DNA of 64,000 nt from JBQTIU01 sp052387815 (GTDB lineage Bacteria; Pseudomonadota; Alphaproteobacteria; CACIAM-22H2), in the NCBI GenBank assembly GCA_052387815.1, contig JBQTIU010000015.1, positions 1 through 64,000 of the forward strand, read 5' to 3'. Below the pieces are notes generated by a model. That model was not told the DNA's origin. It worked only from the letters and a program-made list of their open reading frames with translations, and made no database searches. How positions within the stretch are numbered: the first letter of the stretch is position 1; the number at the start of each line of letters is the position of its first letter. Positions 18,612-26,862 of the stretch are shown here, piece after piece. The position numbers and the translations under genes are program-made.

Positions 18612-18769
18612 CGACTCGAATTCGCCGGGGTAAGCGCGGGCCACCCCTTGGGCTTGAGCGCGCCCACCCCGAGGACCGCGATGCGAGGCCCCGGGGCCGC
18701 GAAGAAATGCCATTGGATTCAAGGACGTAAGAGTCGACCGATCGGCTTCGCCGTCGCCGCCGGTTGTGC

Positions 18770-18798
18770 TTGACTTGGGCGCCACAGTGGCATCTAAT
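18770..18798 (+). promoter_or_regulatory. Sigma-70 type promoter of the formate dehydrogenase operon
   Basis: -35 TTGACT (18770-18775), 17-bp spacer, -10 TCTAAT (18793-18798): each element has one mismatch to consensus. Expected transcription start is about 18805. It stands out in this GC-rich sequence and lies just before the torD-like gene. Confidence 0.65.
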
Positions 18799-18816
18799 GA
18801 AATGCCAAGCAGGATT

Positions 18817-18845
18817 GCAAATCCGCAATTTTGTTGCGGGTTTGC
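18817..18845. promoter_or_regulatory. 12-bp-arm inverted repeat, candidate operator downstream of the fdh promoter
   Basis: Arms GCAAATCCGCAA and TTGCGGGTTTGC (11 of 12 positions pair) flank a TTTTG loop. It begins about 12 bp after the predicted transcription start, a normal place for a repressor operator, or could form a leader hairpin. It also argues that this stretch is not coding. Confidence 0.55.
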
Positions 18846-18879
18846 GGTCGCTGGCGCGCATCGGGATGGAGGAAGACCT

Positions 18880-19494
18880 CTGGTCGAACGCCTGACATCC
18901 TGGTCCGACCCAAGCGTGGACGTGGAAGAGACGCTGCGCGGGGAGTGCTATGCGTTGCTCGCCAGGTTGCTCGCGGCTCCGCCGTCGGCAGAACTGCTCG
19001 ATCTCTTGCGCGGACTCAAGGGCGACGACAGCGAGCTGGGGCGGGCGATATCGACGCTCGCCGCCGCGGCGCGCAAGACGACGCCCGAGAGCGCTCGGGA
19101 CGAGTACCACGATCTGTTCATCGGCCTGAGCCAGGGCGAATTGCTGCCCTACGGCTCGTATTATCTGACCGGGTTTCTGCACGAGAAGCCGCTGGCGATG
19201 CTGCGCGGCGACATGGCGCGATTGGGAATCGCGCGCGCCGCTGCGGTGTACGAGCCCGAGGACCACATCGCCGCCTTGTGCGAGATGATGGCGGGAATGG
19301 TCGCCGGCGCCTTCGGCAAGCCGCTCGCGCTGGCCGAGCAGCAGCGTTTCTTCGACGCCCATCTCGGCCCCTGGGCGCCGCGGTTTTTCGAGGATCTGGA
19401 GAAAGCGAAATCGGCCGCCCTTTACATGCCGGTGGGAACCATCGGCCGGTTGTTCATGAGCGTCGAAAGCCAGGCTTTCGACATGGCTGCTTGA
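18880..19494 (+). CDS. TorD/DmsD-like redox-enzyme maturation chaperone
   Basis: ~204-residue cytoplasmic chaperone of the TorD family, expected to bind the Tat signal of the catalytic subunit and hold it for cofactor insertion. Characteristic parts: LRGECYALLARLLAAPPSAEL at the N terminus, DEYHDLFIGLSQGELLPYGSYYLTGFL (the family core), and EPEDHIAALCEMMAGM. The first in-frame ATG (18802) sits at the predicted transcription start, upstream of the inverted repeat, so it is probably not used. CTG 18880 has GGAGG 7 nt upstream and gives the family's usual length; GTG 18916 is the alternative. The start is therefore uncertain, the gene is not. Confidence 0.85.
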   Translation: MVERLTSWSDPSVDVEETLRGECYALLARLLAAPPSAELLDLLRGLKGDDSELGRAISTLAAAARKTTPESARDEYHDLFIGLSQGELLPYGSYYLTGFLHEKPLAMLRGDMARLGIARAAAVYEPEDHIAALCEMMAGMVAGAFGKPLALAEQQRFFDAHLGPWAPRFFEDLEKAKSAALYMPVGTIGRLFMSVESQAFDMAA

Positions 19495-19586
19495 ACGGGA
19501 CCCAAGGAATTTGGGCCGGCGCCTTGGCGCCGGCTCAGCCGCCAACCAGGACTTCGACGGGATCGCCAGGAGAAAGGGTCAGGCAA

Positions 19587-19802
19587 ATGAGCGACAAGGA
19601 CAAGACAGCCGTGACGCAGCCGACGCGGCGGAACTTCTTCAAGAAGGCCGCCCTCGGTGCCGGGGCCGCGATCGTCGGCGCCGCGACGCTGGGCACCGGG
19701 GTGGTGGCGCCGCCGGCCAAGGCGGAGGGCGTCCCCAAGGGGCAGGGCTACCGCGAGACCGAACACGTCAAGCGGTATTACGAATTGGCCAACAAGTATT
19801 AG
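19587..19802 (+). CDS. Formate dehydrogenase region Tat-target small protein
   Basis: 71-residue protein with a twin-arginine signal (TRRNFFKKAALGAGAAIVG) followed by a short tail of ~20 residues ending YRETEHVKRYYELANKY. It matches the family described as formate dehydrogenase region TAT target. The mature peptide is presumably a small subunit or export aid of the enzyme. ATG 19587 has AGGAG upstream, and the stop is 15 bp before fdhA. Confidence 0.85.
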   Translation: MSDKDKTAVTQPTRRNFFKKAALGAGAAIVGAATLGTGVVAPPAKAEGVPKGQGYRETEHVKRYYELANKY

Positions 19803-19817
19803 GGACGGGAGGCCGCG

Positions 19818-22715
19818 ATGCTTACCAGAAAGACCAGCTTTAGCGCGGGCGGGACGCGGGTCGCCAAGGCTTTGGCCGGGGTGACCGGCGGGGCGATCGA
19901 CCGCCGCGCCTTCCTCGCTCGGTCCGGCTTGGCCGCCGGCGGCCTGGCGGCCGCCGCTGCCCTGCCGTTGGGCATGGTCCGCAAATCCGATGCCGCGACG
20001 CCGGTGGCGGCCGGCGAGATCAAGAAGATCCTCAACGTCTGCACCCACTGCTCGGTCGGCTGCACGGTGACCGCGGAAGTGCAGAACGGCGTGTGGATCG
20101 GCCAGGAGCCGAGCTTCGACTCGCCGCTCAACCTCGGCGCCCATTGCGCCAAGGGCGCCTCGGTGCGCGAGCACGCGCACGGCGATCGCCGGCTCAAATA
20201 CCCGATGAAGCTGGCGAACGGGCGCTGGGAACGGATGACCTGGGACCAGGCGATCAACGAGGTCGGCGACCGGCTGCTCAAGATTCGCGACAGCGCGGGT
20301 CCCGATTCGGTCTACTGGCTGGGGTCGGCCAAGTTCTCGAACGAGGGGGCCTACCTGTTGCGCAAGTTCGCGGCGTTCTGGGGCACCAACAACGTCGACC
20401 ATCAGGCCCGCATCTGCCATTCGACCACGGTCATCGGCGTCGCCCAGACCTGGGGCTATGGGGCGATGACCAACAGCTACAACGACATCGCCAACAGCCG
20501 CGCGATCTTCCTCATCGGCGGCAACCCGGCCGAGGCGCACCCGGTGTCGCTCCTGCACATGCTGCAGGCGAAGGAGAAGAACAACGCGCCCTTCATCGTC
20601 TGCGATCCACGCTTCACCCGCACCGCCGCGCACGCGACCGAGCACGTCCGCCACCGGCCCGGCACCGACATGGCGCTGATCTGGGGCATCCTCTGGCATA
20701 CCTTCCAGAACGGCTGGGAGGACAAGGAGTACATTCGCCAGCGCGTCTACGGCATGGACGAGATCAGGAAGGAAGTCGCCAAGTGGACGCCCGACGAGGT
20801 CGAGCGGGTCACCGGCGTGCCCGGTTCGCAATTGCGCCGGGTGGCCAAGACGCTGGCCGATAACCGCCCCTTCACCATCATCTGGTGCATGGGCATCACC
20901 CAGAAGCACGTCGGCAACAACAACACGCGGGCGCTGTGCCACCTCGGACTCGCCTACGGCGTGATCGGCGTGGCGGGCGGCGGCACCAACATCTACCGCG
21001 GCCACGACAACGTCCAGGGCGCCACCGACATGGGTCTCGATGTCGTCACGCTGCCGGCCTATTACGGCTTGGTGGCGGGGGCGTGGCGGCACTGGGCGGG
21101 CGTATGGGACGTGCCTTACGACTACCTCAAGGGTCGCTTCAAGAGCGACAAGCTCATGGAGGCCTCCGGCATCCCGGTGTCGCGCTGGTTCGACGGCGTG
21201 ATCGAGGCGAAGGAGAACATCGACCAGCCCGAGCCGATCAAGGCCATGGTGTATTGGGGCCATGCCCCCAACTCCCAGACCCGCGGGCCGGACGTGAAAC
21301 GGGGCATGGACAAGCTCGACACGCTGGTCATCATCGATCCTTATCCGTCGGCGACCGCGGTCATCCACGACCGCAAGGACGGCGTCTATCTCCTGCCGGC
21401 CGCCACGCAGTTCGAGACCGACGGGTCGCGCACGTCCTCGAACCGCTCGATACAATGGGGCTGGCAGATCTTCAAGCCGCTGTTCGAATCCAAGCCCGAC
21501 CACGAGATCATGTACCTGTTCGCGAGAAAGTTCGGCTTCGCGAGCGAGTTGTTCAAGCACATCAAGGTCAACGGCACGGAGCCGCTGGTCGAGGACATCC
21601 TGCGCGAGATCAACCGCGGGGCATGGACCATCGGCTATACCGGCCAGTCGCCGGAGCGCCTCAAGCTGCACATGATGAACCAGAAGGATTTCGACCCGGT
21701 GACCCTCAAGGCAACCAAGGGTCCGGCCGCGGGCGATACCTACGGCCTGCCGTGGCCGTGCTGGGGCACGCCGGAGATGAATCACCCCGGCACCCACGTG
21801 CTCTACGACACCTCGAAGCCAGTGGCGGAGGGCGGGCTCAACTTCCGCAACCTGTTCGGCAACGAGCGCAACGGCGTCAACCTGCTCGCCGAGGGGTCCT
21901 ACCCCAAGGGCGCCGAGATCAAGGACGGGCACCCGTTCTTCACCTATGGCATGTTGCGGCGGCTCGGCTGGGACAGCGACTTGACCGAGGCCGAGTTGGC
22001 GAACATCCGCAGGCTCGGGGGCAACAACCCCGATGCAGTGGCCTGGCATCTCGACACCTCGGGCGGCATCATCCGGGTGGCGATCAAGCACGGCTGCGCG
22101 CCGTTCGGCAACGCCAAGGCGCGGACGGTGGCCTGGAACTTGCCGGATCCCGTCCCGCTGCACCGCGAGCCGCTCTACACGCCGGAGCGCGAGCTGGTGA
22201 AGAAGTATCCGACCTATAGCGATCGCAAGGCGTACCGCCTGCCGGTTCTCTACAAGAGCATCCAGGACAAGGACTTCTCGAAGGACTTCCCGATCATCCT
22301 CACCTCGGGACGGTTGGTGGAGTACGAGGGCGGCGGCGACGAGACGCGGTCCAACCCGTGGCTCGCCGAACTCCAGCAAAGCATGTTCATCGAGGTCAAC
22401 CCGGCGGATGCGCAGAAGATCGGCGTCAAGGACATGCAGGACGTTTGGGTCTTCGGCCCGGATCACAAGCCGGACAACCCGGTCAGGATCAAGGTCAAGG
22501 CGCTGGTGACCGAGCGCGTCGGCCGCGGCGTCGCCTGGATGCCCTTCCACTTCGCCGGACACTGGATGGGCAAGGACCTGCGAAGCAAATACCCGCCGGG
22601 CGCCGATCCCATCGTGTTGGGCGAGTCGACGAACACGATCCAAACCTACGGGTACGACTCGGTCACCCACATGCAGGAGACCAAGGTGACCCTGTGCCGG
22701 ATCGAGAAAGCGTAA
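19818..22715 (+). CDS. fdhA: Formate dehydrogenase catalytic (alpha) subunit, Cys type
   Basis: 965-residue Tat-exported molybdo/tungsto enzyme that oxidises formate to CO2 in the periplasm. A twin-arginine signal (DRRAFLARSGLAAGG) covers residues ~28-60. An Fe4S4 site uses Cys75, Cys78, Cys82 and Cys110. The active-site residue is Cys200, followed by His201, at the place where E. coli FdnG has selenocysteine; no in-frame TGA is involved, so this is the cysteine form. The C-terminal molybdopterin-binding domain includes ILTSGRLVEYEGGG and NPWLAEL. ATG 19818 has GGGACGGGAGG upstream. It is followed by fdhB after 12 bp. Confidence 0.95.
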   Translation: MLTRKTSFSAGGTRVAKALAGVTGGAIDRRAFLARSGLAAGGLAAAAALPLGMVRKSDAATPVAAGEIKKILNVCTHCSVGCTVTAEVQNGVWIGQEPSFDSPLNLGAHCAKGASVREHAHGDRRLKYPMKLANGRWERMTWDQAINEVGDRLLKIRDSAGPDSVYWLGSAKFSNEGAYLLRKFAAFWGTNNVDHQARICHSTTVIGVAQTWGYGAMTNSYNDIANSRAIFLIGGNPAEAHPVSLLHMLQAKEKNNAPFIVCDPRFTRTAAHATEHVRHRPGTDMALIWGILWHTFQNGWEDKEYIRQRVYGMDEIRKEVAKWTPDEVERVTGVPGSQLRRVAKTLADNRPFTIIWCMGITQKHVGNNNTRALCHLGLAYGVIGVAGGGTNIYRGHDNVQGATDMGLDVVTLPAYYGLVAGAWRHWAGVWDVPYDYLKGRFKSDKLMEASGIPVSRWFDGVIEAKENIDQPEPIKAMVYWGHAPNSQTRGPDVKRGMDKLDTLVIIDPYPSATAVIHDRKDGVYLLPAATQFETDGSRTSSNRSIQWGWQIFKPLFESKPDHEIMYLFARKFGFASELFKHIKVNGTEPLVEDILREINRGAWTIGYTGQSPERLKLHMMNQKDFDPVTLKATKGPAAGDTYGLPWPCWGTPEMNHPGTHVLYDTSKPVAEGGLNFRNLFGNERNGVNLLAEGSYPKGAEIKDGHPFFTYGMLRRLGWDSDLTEAELANIRRLGGNNPDAVAWHLDTSGGIIRVAIKHGCAPFGNAKARTVAWNLPDPVPLHREPLYTPERELVKKYPTYSDRKAYRLPVLYKSIQDKDFSKDFPIILTSGRLVEYEGGGDETRSNPWLAELQQSMFIEVNPADAQKIGVKDMQDVWVFGPDHKPDNPVRIKVKALVTERVGRGVAWMPFHFAGHWMGKDLRSKYPPGADPIVLGESTNTIQTYGYDSVTHMQETKVTLCRIEKA

Positions 22716-22727
22716 GGAGCGACAACC

Positions 22728-23324
22728 ATGGCCAGAATGAAGTTCCTGCTCGACGCCGAGCGCTGCATCGAATGCAATGCCTGCGTCACCGCCTGCAAGA
22801 ACGAGCATGAGGTGCCGTGGGGCATCACCCGGCGGCGGGTCGTCACCCTCAACGACGGCAAGCCGGGCGAACGGTCGATCTCGATGGCGTGCATGCACTG
22901 CACCGATGCGCCTTGCATGGCCGTGTGCCCGGTCGACTGCTTCTACAAGACGGCCGAGGGCGTGGTGCTCCACTCCAAGGACCTGTGCATCGGGTGCGGG
23001 TATTGCTTCTATGCCTGCCCGTTCGGCGCTCCGCAGTACCCGCAGGCCGGCAATTTCGGCAGCCGCGGCAAGATGGACAAGTGCACCTTCTGCGCCGGCG
23101 GCCCGGAGGCCGACAACTCGCCCGAGGAGTTCAAGAAATACGGCCGCAACCGTATCGCCGAGGGCAAGCTGCCGCTGTGCGCCGAGATGTGCTCGACCAA
23201 GGCGCTGTTGGCCGGCGAGGGCGATGTGATCGCCAGCATCTATCGCGAGCGCGTGGTCACGCGCGGCTACGGCTCGGGCGCCTGGGGCTGGACCACCGCC
23301 TACGGGACCCCGTCCGGGTCTTGA
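22728..23324 (+). CDS. fdhB: Formate dehydrogenase iron-sulfur (beta) subunit
   Basis: 198-residue electron-transfer subunit with four Fe4S4 clusters: CIECNACVTAC, CMHCTDAPCMAVCP, CIGCGYCFYACP, and a last site from CTFC with CAEMC. No signal peptide, so it is co-exported with the Tat-bearing alpha subunit. It carries electrons from FdhA to the cytochrome b subunit. AAGGAG precedes ATG 22728. Confidence 0.94.
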   Translation: MARMKFLLDAERCIECNACVTACKNEHEVPWGITRRRVVTLNDGKPGERSISMACMHCTDAPCMAVCPVDCFYKTAEGVVLHSKDLCIGCGYCFYACPFGAPQYPQAGNFGSRGKMDKCTFCAGGPEADNSPEEFKKYGRNRIAEGKLPLCAEMCSTKALLAGEGDVIASIYRERVVTRGYGSGAWGWTTAYGTPSGS

Positions 23325-23342
23325 AACGCGCGGCTTTCCGAT

Positions 23343-23379
23343 TGGGGGCGGCGCGAGGGTCGCTGCCCCCACTTTTGTG
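23343..23379 (+). terminator. Hairpin with T-rich tail after fdhB
   Basis: Stem TGGGGGC...GCCCCCA, extended by GCG/CGC, with a 7-nt loop, then CTTTTGTG. This resembles an intrinsic terminator or attenuator and could make the membrane subunit less abundant than FdhA-FdhB. Confidence 0.5.
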
Positions 23380-23484
23380 ATTGGGGTTTCGCGCCCGGGC
23401 CCTGTCCTGGCGACTCGGGTCGCGGCGGGGTGAAAGCGGCAACGAAACGAGCGGTATCGGCGGACATGGAAGGCGGGGGAAGCG

Positions 23485-23685
23485 ATGTCAGGCGGGATCA
23501 AAGTGCTGGGCTGGATCGTGGTGGCGGTGATCCTCGCGGTACTGGTCGGCGCGAGCGGCGGCGACCCGGGACTGCGCGAGGGCGCCAAGGGAAGCTATCT
23601 CGGCCGCGCCGCCAAGGACACCCAGATTTCCAGCAATCAAGTGACGGACCTTAGGAACCGCGCGGCGACGACGCAGCGCTATTAG
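23485..23685 (+). CDS. Small single-span membrane protein between fdhB and fdhC
   Basis: 66-residue hypothetical protein. One hydrophobic helix (residues ~6-24, VLGWIVVAVILAVLVGA) is followed by a polar tail of ~40 residues, likely periplasmic. A GGGGGAAG sequence precedes ATG 23485. It lies inside the formate dehydrogenase operon and ends 37 bp before fdhC, so it may be a small stabilising subunit. No family recognised. Confidence 0.6.
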   Translation: MSGGIKVLGWIVVAVILAVLVGASGGDPGLREGAKGSYLGRAAKDTQISSNQVTDLRNRAATTQRY

Positions 23686-23722
23686 TCCGACGACGAGGCG
23701 TTCTCGGGGGAGGGGGTTGGGC

Positions 23723-24793
23723 ATGATCCGCGTATCGACATTCCGCGAGGTCTGGCGCCGGATGGCAGTGGCGGCAGGGTTCGGCTGCGTCCTCGCGGCG
23801 GCTCTTGTGCTGTCGTCCGCCACGGTTTCGGCCCAAATGGGCAACCCGCCGGTCGCCCAGCCGCCGCCGGGCCAGGATATCAACACCCGCGAGCGGCCGA
23901 TGTACGGGCTCACGGCGCCCAGCGAGGCCGAGCTCCTGCGCGCCCTCCAGGGCGTGCAAGGCCGGGTCACCATTCCCGACCCCAAGGCCGGCGTGCTGAT
24001 CCAGCCCCAGGGCCGCGATTGGCGCGCGGCGATCAAGGGTCCGGTCAGCGTTCTGGGCTCGTGGTTGATCCTCGGCATGGTGGCGCTGCTGATCGTCTTC
24101 TACATCACGCGCGGCAAGATCACGGTCGCGGGCGGGCTGTCGGGCCGGACGATCGAGCGCTTCAACCCCCTCGACCGGTTCACGCATTGGGTGACGGCGG
24201 GTTCATTCGTCGTGCTGGCGCTCACCGGCCTCAACATCACCTACGGGCGATACATCCTGTTGCCGCTCCTGGGACCCGAGGCGTTCACCGCGCTCACGAT
24301 CGCGGGCAAGTACGCCCACAATTACCTCGCCTTCGCCTTCATGGTGGGTCTCGCCATGATGTTCGTGCTGTGGGTCCGGCACAATTTCCCGAACCGGTAC
24401 GACATCGAGTGGCTGATGCAGGGCGGCGGCATGTTCAAGAAAGGCCTTCACCCGCCGGCCCGCAAGTTCAATGCCGGGCAGAAGATCCTGTTCTGGCTGG
24501 TGATTTGGGGCGGCCTGGCGATCAGCATCTCGGGCGTCTACCTGCTGTTCCCGTTCTCGTTCGGGGACATCGGCGCCCAGCAGATCGCTCAAATCGTCCA
24601 CGCGGTGGTGTCACTGGCGCTCATCGCCGTCGTGATCGCGCACATCTACATCGGCTCGATCGGCATGGAGGGCGCCTTCGCCGCCATGGAGACGGGCCAG
24701 GTCGACGAAAAATGGGCCCGCGAGCACCACAGCGTCTGGGTCGCCGAGGTCAAGGGCGAAGCGCTGCCGGAGGGCAGGCCCGGCCACGATTGA
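23723..24793 (+). CDS. fdhC: Formate dehydrogenase cytochrome b (gamma) subunit
   Basis: 356-residue inner-membrane diheme cytochrome b that passes electrons from FdhB to the quinone pool. A signal peptide (residues ~1-40) precedes a periplasmic segment, then an extra helix (GSWLILGMVALLIVFYI), then four helices with candidate heme His in DRFTHW, KYAHNYLAF, IVHAVVS and IAHIYIG. The longer N terminus is typical of the FDH-gamma forms of alpha- and epsilonproteobacteria. ATG 23723 has GGAGGGGG upstream. Confidence 0.9.
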   Translation: MIRVSTFREVWRRMAVAAGFGCVLAAALVLSSATVSAQMGNPPVAQPPPGQDINTRERPMYGLTAPSEAELLRALQGVQGRVTIPDPKAGVLIQPQGRDWRAAIKGPVSVLGSWLILGMVALLIVFYITRGKITVAGGLSGRTIERFNPLDRFTHWVTAGSFVVLALTGLNITYGRYILLPLLGPEAFTALTIAGKYAHNYLAFAFMVGLAMMFVLWVRHNFPNRYDIEWLMQGGGMFKKGLHPPARKFNAGQKILFWLVIWGGLAISISGVYLLFPFSFGDIGAQQIAQIVHAVVSLALIAVVIAHIYIGSIGMEGAFAAMETGQVDEKWAREHHSVWVAEVKGEALPEGRPGHD

Positions 24794-24818
24794 AGCGCAA
24801 CGCTTGGCGAGGCGGCGC

Positions 24819-25769
24819 GTGGCCCTCGCGCAAGCGGCCCTCTGCGGGGCGTGGTTGTGCCTGGCCGGCTCCGCGGCGGCGGAGTTGGCTGGACACGGCG
24901 CGGTCGTCAACTCCGTCGCGGTCTCGCCTGACGGCCAACGAGTCCTCACCGGGAGCTGGGACTATACGCTGCGCCTCTGGGACCTCGCGGCCCAGAAGGA
25001 GCTCCAAGTATTGGACGAGCATCAGGCGAGCGTCAACGCCGTGCTGTTCCTGCCGGACGGCAGGCGGGCGATATCGGCGAGCTGGGATGCGACGCTCAAG
25101 CTGTGGAATCTCGACGACGGCAAGGTCGTGCGCAGCTTCCTGGGGCACGCCAACAATGTGAGCAGCGTCGCGCTCACCGCCGACGGCCGGCTCGCCGCCT
25201 CGGGCGGATGGGACCGCACGGTGCGGGTCTGGGATGTCGCCTCGGGCGCCGAACGCAAGACGCTCACGGGCCACCAAGCCAATGTGATGGCGGTCGCGTT
25301 CCTTCCCGACGGCAGGACCCTGCTATCGGCCAGTTATGACCAAACCCTCAAGCTCTGGGACACCGCCTCGGGCACCGAGATCGCGACGCTCACGGGCCAT
25401 TCCAACAGCGTCAACGGCCTTGCGGTCTCGCCCGACGGACGGCGCGCCCTGTCCGCCGGCACCGATGCGAGCGTTCGGCTCTGGGACCTCGTCGAGCGCC
25501 GCGAGCTCAAGGCCCTCGCCGGCCACGCCGGCTTCGTCACCTCGGTCGCCTTCTCGCCCGACGGGCGGTTCGCCGTGTCGGGCGGCGGCGATGGCTCGGT
25601 GCGGCTGTGGGATCTCGAAGCGGGCAAGGAGGTGCGCGCCTTTCGCGGCCATAGCCGCTCGGTGTGGTCGGTGACCTTCACCCCCGACGGCCGGCGCGCG
25701 CTATCCGCCGGCTATGACCAGGTCGTCAAGGTGTGGGACATCGCGAGCGGCGCCGAAATATCGCGCTGA
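24819..25769 (+). CDS. Secreted seven-bladed WD40 repeat protein
   Basis: ~316-residue protein: a signal peptide (ALAQAALCGAWLCLAGSAAA) followed by seven WD40 repeats of ~42 residues, each with a GH...SPDG...D..LRLWD pattern, predicting one closed beta-propeller in the periplasm. GTG 24819 has GAGG at 6 nt; TTG 24804 is an alternative. It starts just after fdhC, so it likely scaffolds or docks a redox partner of formate dehydrogenase, perhaps the cytochrome c at 26113. The role is inferred from position only. Confidence 0.8.
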   Translation: MALAQAALCGAWLCLAGSAAAELAGHGAVVNSVAVSPDGQRVLTGSWDYTLRLWDLAAQKELQVLDEHQASVNAVLFLPDGRRAISASWDATLKLWNLDDGKVVRSFLGHANNVSSVALTADGRLAASGGWDRTVRVWDVASGAERKTLTGHQANVMAVAFLPDGRTLLSASYDQTLKLWDTASGTEIATLTGHSNSVNGLAVSPDGRRALSAGTDASVRLWDLVERRELKALAGHAGFVTSVAFSPDGRFAVSGGGDGSVRLWDLEAGKEVRAFRGHSRSVWSVTFTPDGRRALSAGYDQVVKVWDIASGAEISR

Positions 25770-25817
25770 GACCAAAAATGACGATGCATTGACCCGACGT
25801 ATAAAGGCGCACGTCAT

Positions 25818-25868
25818 GTAGGGGCGGGTGTCCAACCCGCCCGGGCGGGTCTTACGAACCGCCCCTAC
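25818..25868. repeat. REP-like palindromic element, copy 1
   Basis: A 51-bp element with outer arms GTAGGGGCGGGT and AACCGCCCCTAC (11 of 12 pairing) and two internal hairpins, one being GGGCGGGTC-TTAC-GAACCGCCC. The core recurs at 30736. Its right end overlaps the last codons of the 44-residue peptide gene. Confidence 0.6.
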
Positions 25869-25999
25869 TGCGCAGGCAGGCGCACGCTGGCCGTCGGCGT
25901 ATACCGATCGGCGGTCGTCATCTGGGCGCTGTCGAGCCACAAGAAGGCGGCAAGCGCGATGACGATGGCGCCGGCAAAGCCGAGGAACATCGCTTTCAT
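25865..25999 (-). CDS. 44-residue membrane peptide
   Basis: Small ORF with strong translation signals: GGGAGGG lies 4-6 nt before ATG 25999. The peptide begins MKAMFLGFAGAIVIALAAFL, a single transmembrane helix with a short N terminus, and continues with ~20 polar residues. Not assigned to a family. It lies between the WD40 gene (convergent) and the cytochrome c gene (same strand, 113 bp upstream), so it may belong to the same electron-transfer module. The stop codon is inside the palindromic element. Confidence 0.6.
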   Translation of the reverse strand: MKAMFLGFAGAIVIALAAFLWLDSAQMTTADRYTPTASVRLPAQ

Positions 26000-26112
26000 G
26001 TTTCCCTCCCCGATTTGGCAACCTCGGTCTCCGAGGCGCGGCCGTGGCGGCGGCCGGAGCCCCGATGCTGCCGCAGTGTAACCGAAGCGGCCGCGATTTC
26101 AAGCCCAGGCTC

Positions 26113-26502
26113 CTAGCGGGCGGGCGGCGCGGTGGCGCGCTTCAAAAAGGCGATCAGGTCGACGCGGTCGCGCTCGAGCGAGAGGCCGCCATACATCTTG
26201 GTGCCGGGTACGAAGGACTCGGAGTCCTTCAAGTAGGCGTCGAGGGTGTCCTCGGTCCACACGATGCCCGAGGCCCTGAGCGCCGCGGAATAGCGATAAT
26301 CCGGCACGCTGCCCGCCACCCGACCGAACACGCCGTGGAGCCGCGGGCCGACGCGGTTGCGCCCCCCGGGTTCGAGCGTGTGGCAGCTCACGCATTTGCG
26401 CCACAGCCTTTCGCCGCGCGCCGGATCGCCGGCCGCGGCGGCGGCGGCGGGGCCAAGCGCGAGCGCCATCGCGACCATTATCGCTGCGGTCGGCCAACGC
26501 AT
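26113..26502 (-). CDS. Class I c-type cytochrome, periplasmic
   Basis: 129-residue monoheme cytochrome c. A signal peptide of ~24 residues is followed by heme site CVSCH at residues 37-41, GPRLHG after it, and the axial Met103 in PGTKMYGG, close to cytochrome c2/c550 proteins. It could accept electrons in the periplasm near formate dehydrogenase. ATG 26502 starts the signal peptide directly; the longer frame upstream has no signal-like sequence. Confidence 0.9.
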   Translation of the reverse strand: MRWPTAAIMVAMALALGPAAAAAAGDPARGERLWRKCVSCHTLEPGGRNRVGPRLHGVFGRVAGSVPDYRYSAALRASGIVWTEDTLDAYLKDSESFVPGTKMYGGLSLERDRVDLIAFLKRATAPPAR

Positions 26503-26563
26503 CGGACGAGTTCCGGGCCTCCCTCGAACGACACCGACATGTTGACATCGACCTCTTCGCCGA

Positions 26564-26764
26564 TCAACCGCGCGATGCATGCGCCCGGTCGTCCGGCGCA
26601 TCGTCGACCGGTTCGAGTTCGACCACGGCGGCATTGATCAGGAGCTTGCCGGCATTCTCGAAATTCACGGTGACGCGCGCGCCGATCACGGATTGCACCT
26701 GTCCCACCCCCCATTCGGGGCGGTCCGGATGGCGCACGAAGCTTCCGGGAACCAGGCGGCTCAT
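26564..26764 (-). CDS. DUF3553 protein
   Basis: 66-residue cytoplasmic protein with the DUF3553 pattern (PGSFVRHPDRPEWGVGQVQSVIGARVTVNFENAGK), a small beta-barrel resembling KOW/CarD-like modules. Function unknown. GAGGA sits 8 nt before ATG 26764; a TTG at 26782 is a poorer start. Divergent from chpT. Confidence 0.8.
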   Translation of the reverse strand: MSRLVPGSFVRHPDRPEWGVGQVQSVIGARVTVNFENAGKLLINAAVVELEPVDDAPDDRAHASRG

Positions 26765-26785
26765 CGGCGGGTCCTCATCCAAATC

Positions 26786-26813
26786 ATTGTAGCGCCATGC
26801 GACCGGCTTGCAA
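26786..26813 (-). promoter_or_regulatory. Sigma-70 type promoter of the DUF3553 gene
   Basis: On the minus strand, -35 TTGCAA, 16-bp spacer, -10 TACAAT. This predicts a start near 26779, about 15 bp before the ATG. Confidence 0.55.
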
Positions 26814-26862
26814 AACCCGCCGGTTGCGGAGGTAATGGCGGCACGTAACGGACGGAGGACGC

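Noticed and set aside
18802..18879. ATG 18802 as start of the TorD-like chaperone
   Set aside because: It lies at the predicted transcription start and its codons span an inverted repeat; the encoded residues do not resemble the family.
19422..23588. 1388-codon open frame on the minus strand across fdhA and fdhB
   Set aside because: Pure shadow of the formate dehydrogenase genes; no recognisable domain.
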